Shown here one piece after another: positions 18,662 to 26,821 of a stretch of DNA of 64,000 nt. The stretch is from Candidatus Obscuribacterales bacterium. GTDB lineage: Bacteria > Cyanobacteriota > Vampirovibrionia > Obscuribacterales > Obscuribacteraceae. The notes below the pieces were generated by a model. The model saw only the letters and a list, made by a program, of their open reading frames with translations, searched no databases and was not told the DNA's origin. Every line of letters begins with the position of its first letter. Within the stretch, counting starts at the first letter, position 1. The position numbers were made by a program, and so were the translations under genes. The stretch spans positions 1-64,000 of the forward strand of contig JAIELX010000060.1 of NCBI GenBank assembly GCA_019752635.1, read 5' to 3'.

Positions 18662-20824
18662 TCAAACATCTATCCACACCGGCGCCGATTTGAACGCTGG
18701 AGTGCGGGATCTTTCATCAACATTTGCCCGCAACAGGCAATTTGCTTCCGGATAGTACATCGCCGCCACGCCAGCGCGAATGTTTCCGGTAACTACTTCA
18801 ATATTGCTCAGCTTTCCGGCTTCACCGCGCACCGTTACGCGCTGGCCGTCCTTGAGACCCATTCTGTTTACGTCCGCGGCTGCCATCAAAATGCAGAATC
18901 GGTGAGGAATGCCGCGATACAGATCATACTCTTCGTAGACGACAGTATTAAACTGTCCTTCCGATCGCAGTGTGATCAGGCGAAGGTCATTGCTCAGCGT
19001 CGGCAGCGGCGTGCGATGCATCTGCGCTTTGCCCTCCGGTAAAGGAAATTGCGGCGTGTGAAATACCCTGCCTGCAACTGTGAATTCTCTTCCAGTCGAC
19101 CCGATGTTTTCGATTGCGGACCAGCCCGGAACAGTTTGCGCAATGAGCTTTCGTACAGCATCCATATCCGTTAGTGTCTTCCAGTCTACTGGAGTGGTTC
19201 CCAACACTCTGGTGGCAAGGTCGCAAATGATATGAGCTTCCGAACGCATCTGTCCTTCAACGTTTTGCGAGCCGCCTTCCGACAAGCGCACAAAATTGAA
19301 CATGGATTCCTGGGTTGTAGACTGCGGTTCCTCATCGCGCGCAAGAACAGGAAGGATTATGGTGTTGCGCGCTCGTCCGTGAAAGTGACCGGGGTTTAGC
19401 TTTGTTGATAGGTAGACGGTTGTTCCGACTTTCTGCATCGCGCGTGTTGCCAGGTCGGAATCCGGATTCGAGCCCCACAGATTTCCGCCTAAGGCGAACA
19501 AGACGTCAATCTCACCTTTGTCGCACTGCTCGATCATCGAGTAGGTATCGAGACCGGTGTGCTCAGGAAGTGATACCCCGTAAGCTTTTTCCAAAGCCAG
19601 TTTTACCGCGGGCTGCAGCGCCGGCGCGACGCCTACGGAGCCGATACCTTGAACGTTGGAGTGTCCGCGTATCGGCAAGAGCCCCGCGCCGGGTTTACCA
19701 ACTTGTGCAGTGGCCAGCGCTACATTACAGAGGGCGAGAATTGTGCCTACTCCATCTGTGTGGTGCGTCAATCCCATCGCCCAGGCGAAGATGCATGCCT
19801 TTGCCGAGGCTATCGCACGAGCAACGCTTTGTATCTCTTCTTTCGATACTCCCGAGGACGCCACAAGCTGATTCCAATCAGCATTGGCTGCATCTTCCAA
19901 AACCGCTTGCGACCCTGATGTGTTTGCTTTCAAGAATTCGTGCTGCACAAGACTGTCTTCAATCAGCACTTTGAGAACGCCGACCAGAAGAGCTAAATCA
20001 CCGCCGGCCAAAGGTTGGACATATTGCGATGCAATGTCGCTTCCGAACAGTAACGACATCGGGCGTGACGGTACGTGGAATTTTTCCAGTCCGCGCTCTC
20101 GAATCGGGTTGATGACAATGACGTGGCCGCCGCGGCTCTTCAGATCCGCCAGTTGCGTCATCAGCCTGGGATGATTCGATGCGGGATTGGCACCGATGAG
20201 AACTACCAGATCGCAGCGAGCCAGATCATCCAGCTCAACGGTTGCGGTTGCGATCCCCAGTGTCATCTTCAGTCCGACACCGGATGCCTGGTGGCAATAG
20301 TAGGAGCAGTTCATGACGTGATTGGTGCCGTAGATGCGCGCGAATGACTGCATCAAGAATGCCGCTTCGTTGGACGATCTTCCGGAGGAGTAGAATGCCA
20401 CTCGCCGGGGATCTGTTTGCTTCAGCGCGGTCGCTATTGCGTCAAGTGCCGCATCCATTGCGACCGGGCGGAAGTGGGTGCCGCCTTCATGGTGCACCAG
20501 TGGAAAAACTACTCGCCCTGCGTCTTCAGCTTGTTTCGGTGTTAGCGCTAATAGCTTGTTCAGGTCGTTGCGGTCGAAGAAATTCGGTTCAATCGCACCC
20601 TGCATGTCGGCGACTTGAGCCTGCAGGCTTTTTTTGCATACTTCGGGAAAGTGACCGGCCTCATTGACCATGCCGCCTTTCTGTCCGCCCATTCCGAGCG
20701 CGCAGGTCTTACAAGCATTCTTGCTGCGCATTCGTTTCCACAGCCGAAATGGACCCGCTTCAGCTGCTTTTTTGAACGTGTATAGTATCGCCGGCCATCC
20801 GCCGCCTGCTCTTGGTCGTGCCAT
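18662..20824 (-). CDS. FdhF/YdeP-type molybdopterin oxidoreductase
   Basis: The 720-residue protein matches the YdeP-like branch of the formate-dehydrogenase alpha superfamily. It shows an N-terminal Cys cluster region (CKTCALGMGG near 36 and EVCKKS near 62), the core stretch YYCHQASGVGLKMTLGIATA, the cofactor-contact motif IGANPASNHPR, a Gly-rich region near KPGAGLLPIRGHSNVQG, and a C-terminal molydopterin-dinucleotide-binding domain (TLRSEGQFNTVVYEEYD, then NRMGLKDGQRVTVRG). It should bind a bis-MGD-type molybdenum cofactor and possibly one iron-sulfur cluster. The true substrate of this branch is unsettled; E. coli YdeP is linked to acid resistance. It is 14 bases downstream of the putrescine aminotransferase, implying an operon. 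The start is ATG, near the family N-terminus (GGGWPAILYTFKKA). Confidence 0.85.
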   Translation of the reverse strand: MARPRAGGGWPAILYTFKKAAEAGPFRLWKRMRSKNACKTCALGMGGQKGGMVNEAGHFPEVCKKSLQAQVADMQGAIEPNFFDRNDLNKLLALTPKQAEDAGRVVFPLVHHEGGTHFRPVAMDAALDAIATALKQTDPRRVAFYSSGRSSNEAAFLMQSFARIYGTNHVMNCSYYCHQASGVGLKMTLGIATATVELDDLARCDLVVLIGANPASNHPRLMTQLADLKSRGGHVIVINPIRERGLEKFHVPSRPMSLLFGSDIASQYVQPLAGGDLALLVGVLKVLIEDSLVQHEFLKANTSGSQAVLEDAANADWNQLVASSGVSKEEIQSVARAIASAKACIFAWAMGLTHHTDGVGTILALCNVALATAQVGKPGAGLLPIRGHSNVQGIGSVGVAPALQPAVKLALEKAYGVSLPEHTGLDTYSMIEQCDKGEIDVLFALGGNLWGSNPDSDLATRAMQKVGTTVYLSTKLNPGHFHGRARNTIILPVLARDEEPQSTTQESMFNFVRLSEGGSQNVEGQMRSEAHIICDLATRVLGTTPVDWKTLTDMDAVRKLIAQTVPGWSAIENIGSTGREFTVAGRVFHTPQFPLPEGKAQMHRTPLPTLSNDLRLITLRSEGQFNTVVYEEYDLYRGIPHRFCILMAAADVNRMGLKDGQRVTVRGEAGKLSNIEVVTGNIRAGVAAMYYPEANCLLRANVDERSRTPAFKSAPVWIDV

Positions 20825-20838
20825 GCGTCATTACTCGA

Positions 20839-22188
20839 TTAGAGCTTGTACTCCTTGTATACAGCATTAAGCGATTCTTCGAGGGCTCCGATGAAGCGAT
20901 CCATTTGTTCGTAGGTGATCACCAGGGGCGGTTCAACTCTCAATACTCTTGAATTGATGTACGTACCGGAGATAAGTATGTTGCGAGCAAACAAGTGTTT
21001 GGCGACTGCGTAGCCCATCTCATTGTTTGCGAATTCCATGCCGATCATCAGACCAACCCCGCGAGAGCTGAGCATTACGTCGGGGTAGGTGCGAGCTAGT
21101 ACATCCAGCGCGGGCAGTAGATAACGACCCTTCTCCGCTGCTGCTGCCGGCAGTTCTTCGTCCAGCAATACATTGATGGTCGCGATGGCTGCCGAGCAGG
21201 CCAGCGGATTGCCACCAAAGGTAGTTGTATGGAGGAACGGGTTGTCTTTGTACTTGTCCCAGGATTTTTCATTGCCCACGGCCGCGCCGATTGGCATTAC
21301 TCCGCCGCCGAAGGCTTTTCCCAGTGCCATCAGGTCCGGCGTAATTTCGTCATGCTCGCAATAGAACATTTTGCCTGTCCGGCCCATGCCGGTTTGCACT
21401 TCATCAAAAATCAGCATTGCGCCATAACGGTCGCATATCTCGCGAGCAGCAGCTAAGTATCCGGGGGGGGCGATGTTGATACCACCTTCGCCTTGAATCG
21501 GTTCTAAGACCACGGCTGCGACACGATTACCGCTGAAGTCTGCCGATTCGACGTGCTTCTTCAATGCGTCTTTGTCGCCGAATGGCACGTGCGACCAGTT
21601 AAGTAGCGGTAGAAACGGCTCGCGAAAGATGCCTTTGGAAGTGCCGCCTAGCGAGCCGAGTGTCTTACCGTGAAATGCGCCAACCGCACCGACGAAATGA
21701 CGTCTGCCGGTGGCCAGCATTGCCATCTTTAAGCAAGCTTCGACGGACTCGGTTCCCGAGTTTGTGAAGAAGGAGTACTGCAAGCTGCCTGGCGTTATCA
21801 ACGAGACCAGGTGTGCCAGGTAGGTTCTCAGCGGGTCGATTAATTCTTGCGAGTGAATCGCCTGGCGGTCCAGCTGATTGCGCACCGCTTCCAAGACCTT
21901 AGGGTGGCGGTGACCGACGTTGTAGATGCCGAAACCGCCGAGAAAGTCGATGTACTCTTTGCCGTTTACATCGCGAAAAACCGAACCGCTGTCGTCCCAT
22001 TCTACCGCGGTGTAATCGGTGCTGACTGATTTGCGGTATTGCAGAAATCCGGGATTGACATGATCGGTCCAATACTTGACCGAATCCGCTATCACTTTCT
22101 CTCGCTCAGAACTCTCCAGTGTCTTCTTAGCAATGAGTTCCAACACTTCTCGCGACTTAACTGCAGCGGCGTTGAGATCCTGAACCAT
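20839..22188 (-). CDS. patA: Putrescine aminotransferase (class III PLP enzyme)
   Basis: The 449-residue protein closely follows the E. coli PatA/YgjG sequence: HVNPGFLQYRKSVSTDYTAV, FLGGFGIYNVGHRHPKVL, the cofactor loop NSGTESVEACLKMA, FHGKTLGSLGGTSK, EPIQGEGGINIAPPGYL, FDEVQTGMGRTGKMF, and the PLP-binding Lys in LGKAFGGGVMPIGAAVG (near 292). PatA transfers the amino group of putrescine to 2-oxoglutarate, giving 4-aminobutanal and glutamate. Ornithine-like or other diamine specificity cannot be excluded. It heads an operon with the YdeP-type oxidoreductase. An eight-C tract on the coding strand (21463-21470 on +) encodes part of IAPPGY. A PotD-like polyamine-binding protein is encoded at 55550-56623, supporting diamine use in this organism. 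Confidence 0.88.
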   Translation of the reverse strand: MVQDLNAAAVKSREVLELIAKKTLESSEREKVIADSVKYWTDHVNPGFLQYRKSVSTDYTAVEWDDSGSVFRDVNGKEYIDFLGGFGIYNVGHRHPKVLEAVRNQLDRQAIHSQELIDPLRTYLAHLVSLITPGSLQYSFFTNSGTESVEACLKMAMLATGRRHFVGAVGAFHGKTLGSLGGTSKGIFREPFLPLLNWSHVPFGDKDALKKHVESADFSGNRVAAVVLEPIQGEGGINIAPPGYLAAAREICDRYGAMLIFDEVQTGMGRTGKMFYCEHDEITPDLMALGKAFGGGVMPIGAAVGNEKSWDKYKDNPFLHTTTFGGNPLACSAAIATINVLLDEELPAAAAEKGRYLLPALDVLARTYPDVMLSSRGVGLMIGMEFANNEMGYAVAKHLFARNILISGTYINSRVLRVEPPLVITYEQMDRFIGALEESLNAVYKEYKL

Positions 22189-22315
22189 AACTTAAGTAAA
22201 GCTCCCACGGTCGGTTTTCGTAAACTGAATCAGAATAGCGCATCTGGTGCTGTTTCCTATCAGTTAGAGCACTTGACGATTTGCGAAATTTGATTTTGTT
22301 GGTTATGCAGCCGCT

Positions 22316-22321
22316 TATAAT
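22316..22321 (+). promoter_or_regulatory. Candidate -10 box for the 22354 operon
   Basis: A perfect TATAAT lies 32 bases before the ATG at 22354, in the divergent region shared with patA. The -35 position (ATTTTG with 17-base spacing) is poor. The short leader and the location support promoter function. Confidence 0.42.
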
Positions 22322-22353
22322 AGCTCCCGGCTTTGACTTGACAGGTAGAAGAT

Positions 22354-23841
22354 ATGTCTTGGTGGCAAAATCCGGGATTGCCCGGTATCAGTGTCGATCC
22401 CTCCGCAGTGAAACTGCCTCTTGAATTGGAGCTGGTTCCGGAAGCTGTCTTTGCGACAGTGGACCATGTGCAATTCAAAGTTGCGGACGGTGAGCATTTG
22501 GACTGCTGGACTTATCTAACCAAAGGGCTGACTCAGTTTGGTCAAAAGGAAATACTGTTTGCTTTGAAGCAAGAACCGGGGCAAAATCAGGGCGATTTTC
22601 CCGGCGCGCCGCTCGACTTCTTCCGAAACATTTGCCAGTATGTGGTCAAGGGTGAATATCTTGACGCAGGCAGCATAACTATCTTTGGCGATTCCGGTTT
22701 CCTTTCCGGAAAATTTCGCGCCATGGGGTACATTCAGCCTCCTGCGGTTTCGGATGTCAACGCGGCGGACAATACTTTGTGGGCGATGTTGATCATGCCG
22801 CATGAGCTTGAGGCTGCTCGGCTGGGCGGGCTCTCTCGTGTTATGGCTTTGTTGGGTCGCAATGATCTGCACTTTCCCTGTCCTCTCTGGAACGATCTGA
22901 ACAGAGAGGAAGTGGTGACGGCCGCGATGCTGGCCGATATGGGTGAAAGCCCGATTGCCCAGTTTCCTCGAATGCCGTTGCATGTTGCGTCGGTGAGCCG
23001 CTTCGAGAACAAGTTGAAGTGCGTTATTCCGCTTAGCGCTCTGGAGAACTTTTCACAGCTGCAGGATCTTGATGAAGAGATACCGATGACGTTGTTGACG
23101 GGGTTGGACTCTTCCGCCGACGGCTTCCTTGTTTGGCAAAGCGATGCGAGTACGCCTCTGGCGATCACCGCCCCCGGGTTTCCCGGGAATCGACTCGGTG
23201 GTGCTTTCTTGTGCTTCGTACCCGAACAAGACAACGATCTTGGTTTGATTAGTGAGGATGGTTTTGCTTATTCACTGACCATGGAAACGTGGCGGAAACT
23301 ACGTCAGTCCCTTATTAACGGGAGATCGTGCACGGTGAAGGCGTCCGGCAACGGGCTCGACCTGGATCTGGAATGGACTGATGATCGTGAGGTGAAAGAA
23401 CTGTTGGAACGGCGTGCTGCCAAACCAGAAAAAGTGGAGCCGGCATCGTGTGCGCCTCCGGAATTCTCTTCCGTGGCGGCCGTGGCAAAACGCATTGAAT
23501 TTGGCACCCACGAAATTGATATCGCTCGTTCTCTTGATCCGGCGCTTCTGTCCGGCTATATAACGCGTTTGGCGGATGTGGTACGTGAGCACTTTTTCTA
23601 TCAGGGTCCCTCAGAGGGGTTCGACTTGATCGTGGAGTGTTTGCTCAAGTCCCCTGAAGATGCCGAGTTCCAGGTGAGCAGCCAACCCGTGATGGAGCCT
23701 GAGGATGAGATTGCGCTTGCGGATCGCTTGTCGCTGACCTATCCGCCGGTGCTGAAAGAAGGCCAGATTCAATTCAAGATTGATTTCTCGGTTTGGGGGG
23801 GGGCTGGAGCTTTGCCGTACGCCGGAGGAGAGACGGTATGA
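22354..23841 (+). CDS. Protein of unknown function, coupled to downstream amidase-like gene
   Basis: The 495-residue soluble protein has no signal peptide or membrane segment. The N-terminal half (about 15-200) includes WTYLTKGLTQFGQKEILFAL and MLIMPHELEAARLGGLSRVM, which faintly recall suppressor-of-fused-like (SUFU) domains, but I would not assign the family. The middle (about 210-350) is a beta-rich region. A linker (VAAVAKRIEFGTHEIDIARS) is followed by a C-terminal region ending LSLTYPPVLKEGQIQFKIDF. The stop overlaps the ATG of the next gene as ATGA, so translation is probably coupled. Just before the end there is a G9 run (23795-23803), where a -1 slip would join this frame to the next gene. 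The start follows AGGTAGAAG. Confidence 0.72.
   Translation: MSWWQNPGLPGISVDPSAVKLPLELELVPEAVFATVDHVQFKVADGEHLDCWTYLTKGLTQFGQKEILFALKQEPGQNQGDFPGAPLDFFRNICQYVVKGEYLDAGSITIFGDSGFLSGKFRAMGYIQPPAVSDVNAADNTLWAMLIMPHELEAARLGGLSRVMALLGRNDLHFPCPLWNDLNREEVVTAAMLADMGESPIAQFPRMPLHVASVSRFENKLKCVIPLSALENFSQLQDLDEEIPMTLLTGLDSSADGFLVWQSDASTPLAITAPGFPGNRLGGAFLCFVPEQDNDLGLISEDGFAYSLTMETWRKLRQSLINGRSCTVKASGNGLDLDLEWTDDREVKELLERRAAKPEKVEPASCAPPEFSSVAAVAKRIEFGTHEIDIARSLDPALLSGYITRLADVVREHFFYQGPSEGFDLIVECLLKSPEDAEFQVSSQPVMEPEDEIALADRLSLTYPPVLKEGQIQFKIDFSVWGGAGALPYAGGETV
23795..23803 (+). other. G9 homopolymer, candidate frameshift or slippage site
   Basis: Nine consecutive G lie 35 bases before the ATGA junction of the two coupled genes. 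The downstream gene's frame is open from 23784, which is upstream of the tract, so a -1 slip within the run would produce one fused polypeptide instead of two. Confidence 0.4.
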
Positions 23842-25040
23842 GTCTTGCGCGGAGCTTCGTGGAGGAGTTCGAACTTGGTCCCTGGAGTTCGGGACCGCTT
23901 TCTGGACTGACCATGGCTGTCTCCGACGGTATCGATATTGAGGAGCGAGTCACCGGCTGTGGTAACACTGCTTTTCTCGAGGGGCGGGCGTTAGCTGCGA
24001 GCAATGCCATTTCGGTGGATCTTCTGCTGTCGTCAGGTGCACAATGTCTGGGCAAAGCTCGCGTGACGGAGCTTGCGTTTACTCGATTCGTAGAGGCGTC
24101 TGCCGCGCCGCCATTGAACGGCCTTTATCCTGAGCGGCTGATTGGCGGTGGAAGCCCCGGGATTGCCTCTGCTGTGTCGTGCAAACTTGTGGATTTCGGT
24201 TTCGGTATCGATGCTGCCGGCAGTTTGATTCAGTCGGCTGCAAGTTGTGGACTTACTGGATGGAAGGCGAGCTACGGTGTCATATCCGGTGCCGGCCATC
24301 GCATGATTGCTCCGTCCTTCGACGCTCCCGGAGTGCTTAGTTCCAACCCTGAAACGGTGATGAAAGTTGCGACAGCGCTGCTCTGTCAGTCCGGGGTTTG
24401 CGAGTTTTCCAAACCCGGGATCGTTGTGCTGGCTGATGCGGCATCTTCACTGGACAAAATCTCAAGCGAAAGGTTCCGGCTTGCCGTAGAGCAGATCGAG
24501 GCAAGCACTGATTGCGAAGTATCGACGATGACGTTTAGCGAGTTTTGCCCCGACGCGGGGGTATCGTCGCTAGAAGAGCTCGGCGACCTGCTCGATGAGT
24601 TGTTCGGGTTGGAAGTTTGGACTACTTACGGGCATTGGATTGATTCGAAAATGCCTCAAATTGGGGAAGAGTCCAAGCAGAAACTCTTCGCTTCCAGACA
24701 CCTCGACCGAGCGCAATTGCCGAGTCTGCTGAGCAGGCGCGGGGCATTTTTCGATGCAATTTCGCGGAGGCTGCAAAGGAACTCGCCCGCGTTGATTTGC
24801 ATTCCAACTGCGCCGGTCGCAATTACAAAAGCGGCTCCGGCACGAACGCCCGATCGAACGCGTCATCAGAAGCAAACATCCATGCTAGCCGCAATTGCTT
24901 CGCTGGCAGGATTGCCGCAAGTTACTTTGCCACTGGCACAAGTGGACGCTGCGGCGTTGGGGGTATCGTTGATTGCGGGACACAGGCAGGACGTGTCTTT
25001 GCTGCGTTTTGCCTGTGGTCCGATCGCTAGGATTCTGTAA
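23838..25040 (+). CDS. Amidase-signature family protein lacking the usual catalytic Lys
   Basis: The 400-residue protein follows the amidase-signature (GatA-like) fold order. GPLSGLTMAVSDGIDIEE takes the place of the usual PLxGVPIAVKDNI, LIGGGSPGIASAVSCKLVDF replaces GGSSGGSAAAV, and GFGIDAAGSLIQSAASCGL replaces G(S/T)DTGGSIRxPA, followed by GWKASYGVIS. The nucleophile-position Ser (AGSL) and the cis-Ser (GGGSPG) appear to be retained. The Lys of the Ser-cisSer-Lys triad reads as Ser in AVSDG, so normal hydrolysis is doubtful and it may be a non-catalytic or altered member. ATG 23838 has GGAGGA 8 bases upstream and overlaps the previous stop. Its 3' end overlaps the convergent small exported-protein gene by 14 bases. 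Confidence 0.78.
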   Translation: MSLARSFVEEFELGPWSSGPLSGLTMAVSDGIDIEERVTGCGNTAFLEGRALAASNAISVDLLLSSGAQCLGKARVTELAFTRFVEASAAPPLNGLYPERLIGGGSPGIASAVSCKLVDFGFGIDAAGSLIQSAASCGLTGWKASYGVISGAGHRMIAPSFDAPGVLSSNPETVMKVATALLCQSGVCEFSKPGIVVLADAASSLDKISSERFRLAVEQIEASTDCEVSTMTFSEFCPDAGVSSLEELGDLLDELFGLEVWTTYGHWIDSKMPQIGEESKQKLFASRHLDRAQLPSLLSRRGAFFDAISRRLQRNSPALICIPTAPVAITKAAPARTPDRTRHQKQTSMLAAIASLAGLPQVTLPLAQVDAAALGVSLIAGHRQDVSLLRFACGPIARIL

Positions 25041-25362
25041 TCGAAGGAGCTGGCGACTGGCGCCATGATTCTCCCTGGTCTGCCCAGAATTTAGGCGGCG
25101 CGTCAATGAAGCGCGTCGGCGATGTTTCAGGTCGTTTCTCTTGCTGTCCTGAAACCGATGGTCGGTCCGCTAACAAGCCGCTGCTCTCTCTATGCCTTGT
25201 CCAGTTGGTTTTCAGAACTGGAACAGAGTTGACTTTGGGCTTGCTCAGGTCCGGGCTCGCCGCCGATTTAGAAGCCTTGGGAGCCAGGTGCAACGGCTCC
25301 ACCGCTCCGGCCGGGAGCGGCAGCAGTAGGGCAAGCGAAATGATGAATGAATGTCTGTACAT
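25027..25362 (-). CDS. Small exported protein, unknown
   Basis: The 111-residue product has a clear signal peptide (about 1-20, MYRHSFIISLALLLPLPAGA) and a mature part that is Ser/Pro/Lys-rich and probably disordered (EPLHLAPKASKSAASPDLSK, then PTRFIDAPPKFWADQGESW). No Cys or catalytic motif is present. It is convergent with and overlaps the amidase-like gene by 14 bases. I do not recognise it. Confidence 0.55.
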   Translation of the reverse strand: MYRHSFIISLALLLPLPAGAVEPLHLAPKASKSAASPDLSKPKVNSVPVLKTNWTRHRESSGLLADRPSVSGQQEKRPETSPTRFIDAPPKFWADQGESWRQSPAPSITES

Positions 25363-25561
25363 GGCCGAATACTAGCACTTTAAAACAGGGGGAGAATTAT
25401 CAAGGGCTAATAGAGCCGACCGGAAATGGTCATTTGCGGATTCAACGCTGTTGGACCTTATCGACACTGACTCGGCGGGCATTGGCATTGTTACGACGTG
25501 TTATCATAAGCTCGGGAATCTCGATGTCTTCGGGTGCTGTTTCTCCCAGATGCGAGGGTGA

Positions 25562-25939
25562 ATGAACGCGGAAGTCCTGGTCGTTGACGATAACGCAACC
25601 ATTAGAACCGCCATAGTCGTCCAGTTTAAGAACATGGATATAGTGGCGGACTCAGCTTCCAATGGCAGAGAAGCTCTTGATAAGATTCACGAGAACGCTT
25701 ACAAGCTCATTCTCATGGACATTGCGATGCCGAACATGGACGGCTACGAAGCGGCGTCGGCAATGTGTTCCTACTGGCAGCTTCACGGCCGTGATCCTGC
25801 CGTAATCATCGGTGTAAGCGCGGCGGTAGACATGCACCGTTGTCAGGCTTGCGGTATGACAGACGCATTTGTGAAGCCGCTTGGCAATCGGGACCTGGAG
25901 ATTATTGTCAAGCATTTTCTCCGGGGCGAAGCCCCTTAG
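25562..25939 (+). CDS. Stand-alone receiver (CheY-like) protein
   Basis: The 125-residue protein is a single receiver domain: VLVVDDNATIRTAI, phospho-acceptor Asp in LILMDIAMPNMDGYEAASAM, the switch residue in IIGVSAAVD and the Lys in AFVKPLGNRDLE. This sequence type is typical of receivers that accept phosphate from hybrid kinases or phosphotransfer proteins. GAGGGTGA precedes the ATG. No output domain or adjacent kinase is present, so its partner is elsewhere, for example one of the hybrid kinases in this window. Confidence 0.9.
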   Translation: MNAEVLVVDDNATIRTAIVVQFKNMDIVADSASNGREALDKIHENAYKLILMDIAMPNMDGYEAASAMCSYWQLHGRDPAVIIGVSAAVDMHRCQACGMTDAFVKPLGNRDLEIIVKHFLRGEAP

Positions 25940-26133
25940 CTGTTTGCGATTTCGAATCCTGCGGAAGCCACGGACGCGTAAGCCTTCCAGCCGCCTTTGA
26001 CAAAATTAGAGAACTGATCAGCAAGACTGCGAGCGAATTGCTATAGTCCCATCGCAAATCCGGCGTTTTTCGAAAAATGGACTGTCCGGCGAGATTTCGA
26101 GAATTGTTCTGACGATGACGAGTTCGAGCATGC

Positions 26134-26784
26134 ATGGCGGAAGACTTTAGAATTCAATTCCAGGACAGCGGCGACCAGCCTCATGGTCGCGACCTTCGTT
26201 CGCAGTCTGAAAAGTCGCGCGTTCACGAGTCCCGATTGCAAAACATCTCAGTGCTGCCCGAAATCGTTATCGATGCAGAGGACACGCTTGAAGTAAGGAC
26301 GCCCTTTCAGGATAGTGTCGCTGAGGGTTTCCCTCAACCACCGGATGCAGAAGAGCAAATTCTCCGTGAAATATGGAGAAGCGGGCTGACCGGGACGGAA
26401 TTCAAAGTGGATCTTTCGAAGGCTCCTGTGAGATTGGATCTTGCAACCCTGCGCGCAGTGCCCCGTCCGTTTGATGGAACCAACCTCGGCTTTTCGGCTA
26501 CCGTTGCCGGGCTTACTGAGCTCGCAGACCGCGTTGAGCGGGTCAGAAAATGCCAAAAATTGGAAGGGACGATCATGTCAGCGGAGGAGATCTCCGACAC
26601 CGCCGCTGGTGTCGAGAATTTCGCATGTGCTTTCGGTCGTCATCATTTGGACCGTTTTGTTCCGAAGTCCGGCGCAATTTCGACCGGCGGCAATGAGTTC
26701 ATTCTGGGGCTGCGAATGCGCGACGGCGAACATAAGCTGACAGTCGGACTGAAGGTTACTCTTACGGATTTCGAAGCCGGATAA
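26134..26784 (+). CDS. Protein of unknown function, upstream of STPK
   Basis: The 216-residue acidic-to-neutral protein has no membrane segment. The N-terminal 60 residues look disordered and polar. The C-terminal half alternates hydrophobic and polar residues as a beta-rich domain (KVDLSKAPVRLDLATLRAVP, VENFACAFGRHHLDRFVPKS, NEFILGLRMRDGEHKLTVGL). No family is recognised. The serine/threonine kinase gene begins 37 bases downstream on the same strand, so the two are probably co-transcribed and this could be a kinase substrate or partner. The 194-base gap before it (25940-26133) shows no other gene. Confidence 0.55.
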   Translation: MAEDFRIQFQDSGDQPHGRDLRSQSEKSRVHESRLQNISVLPEIVIDAEDTLEVRTPFQDSVAEGFPQPPDAEEQILREIWRSGLTGTEFKVDLSKAPVRLDLATLRAVPRPFDGTNLGFSATVAGLTELADRVERVRKCQKLEGTIMSAEEISDTAAGVENFACAFGRHHLDRFVPKSGAISTGGNEFILGLRMRDGEHKLTVGLKVTLTDFEAG

Positions 26785-26821
26785 AACCGGTTGCTAGATC
26801 TTCAACTGGTAGATTGTTGAG

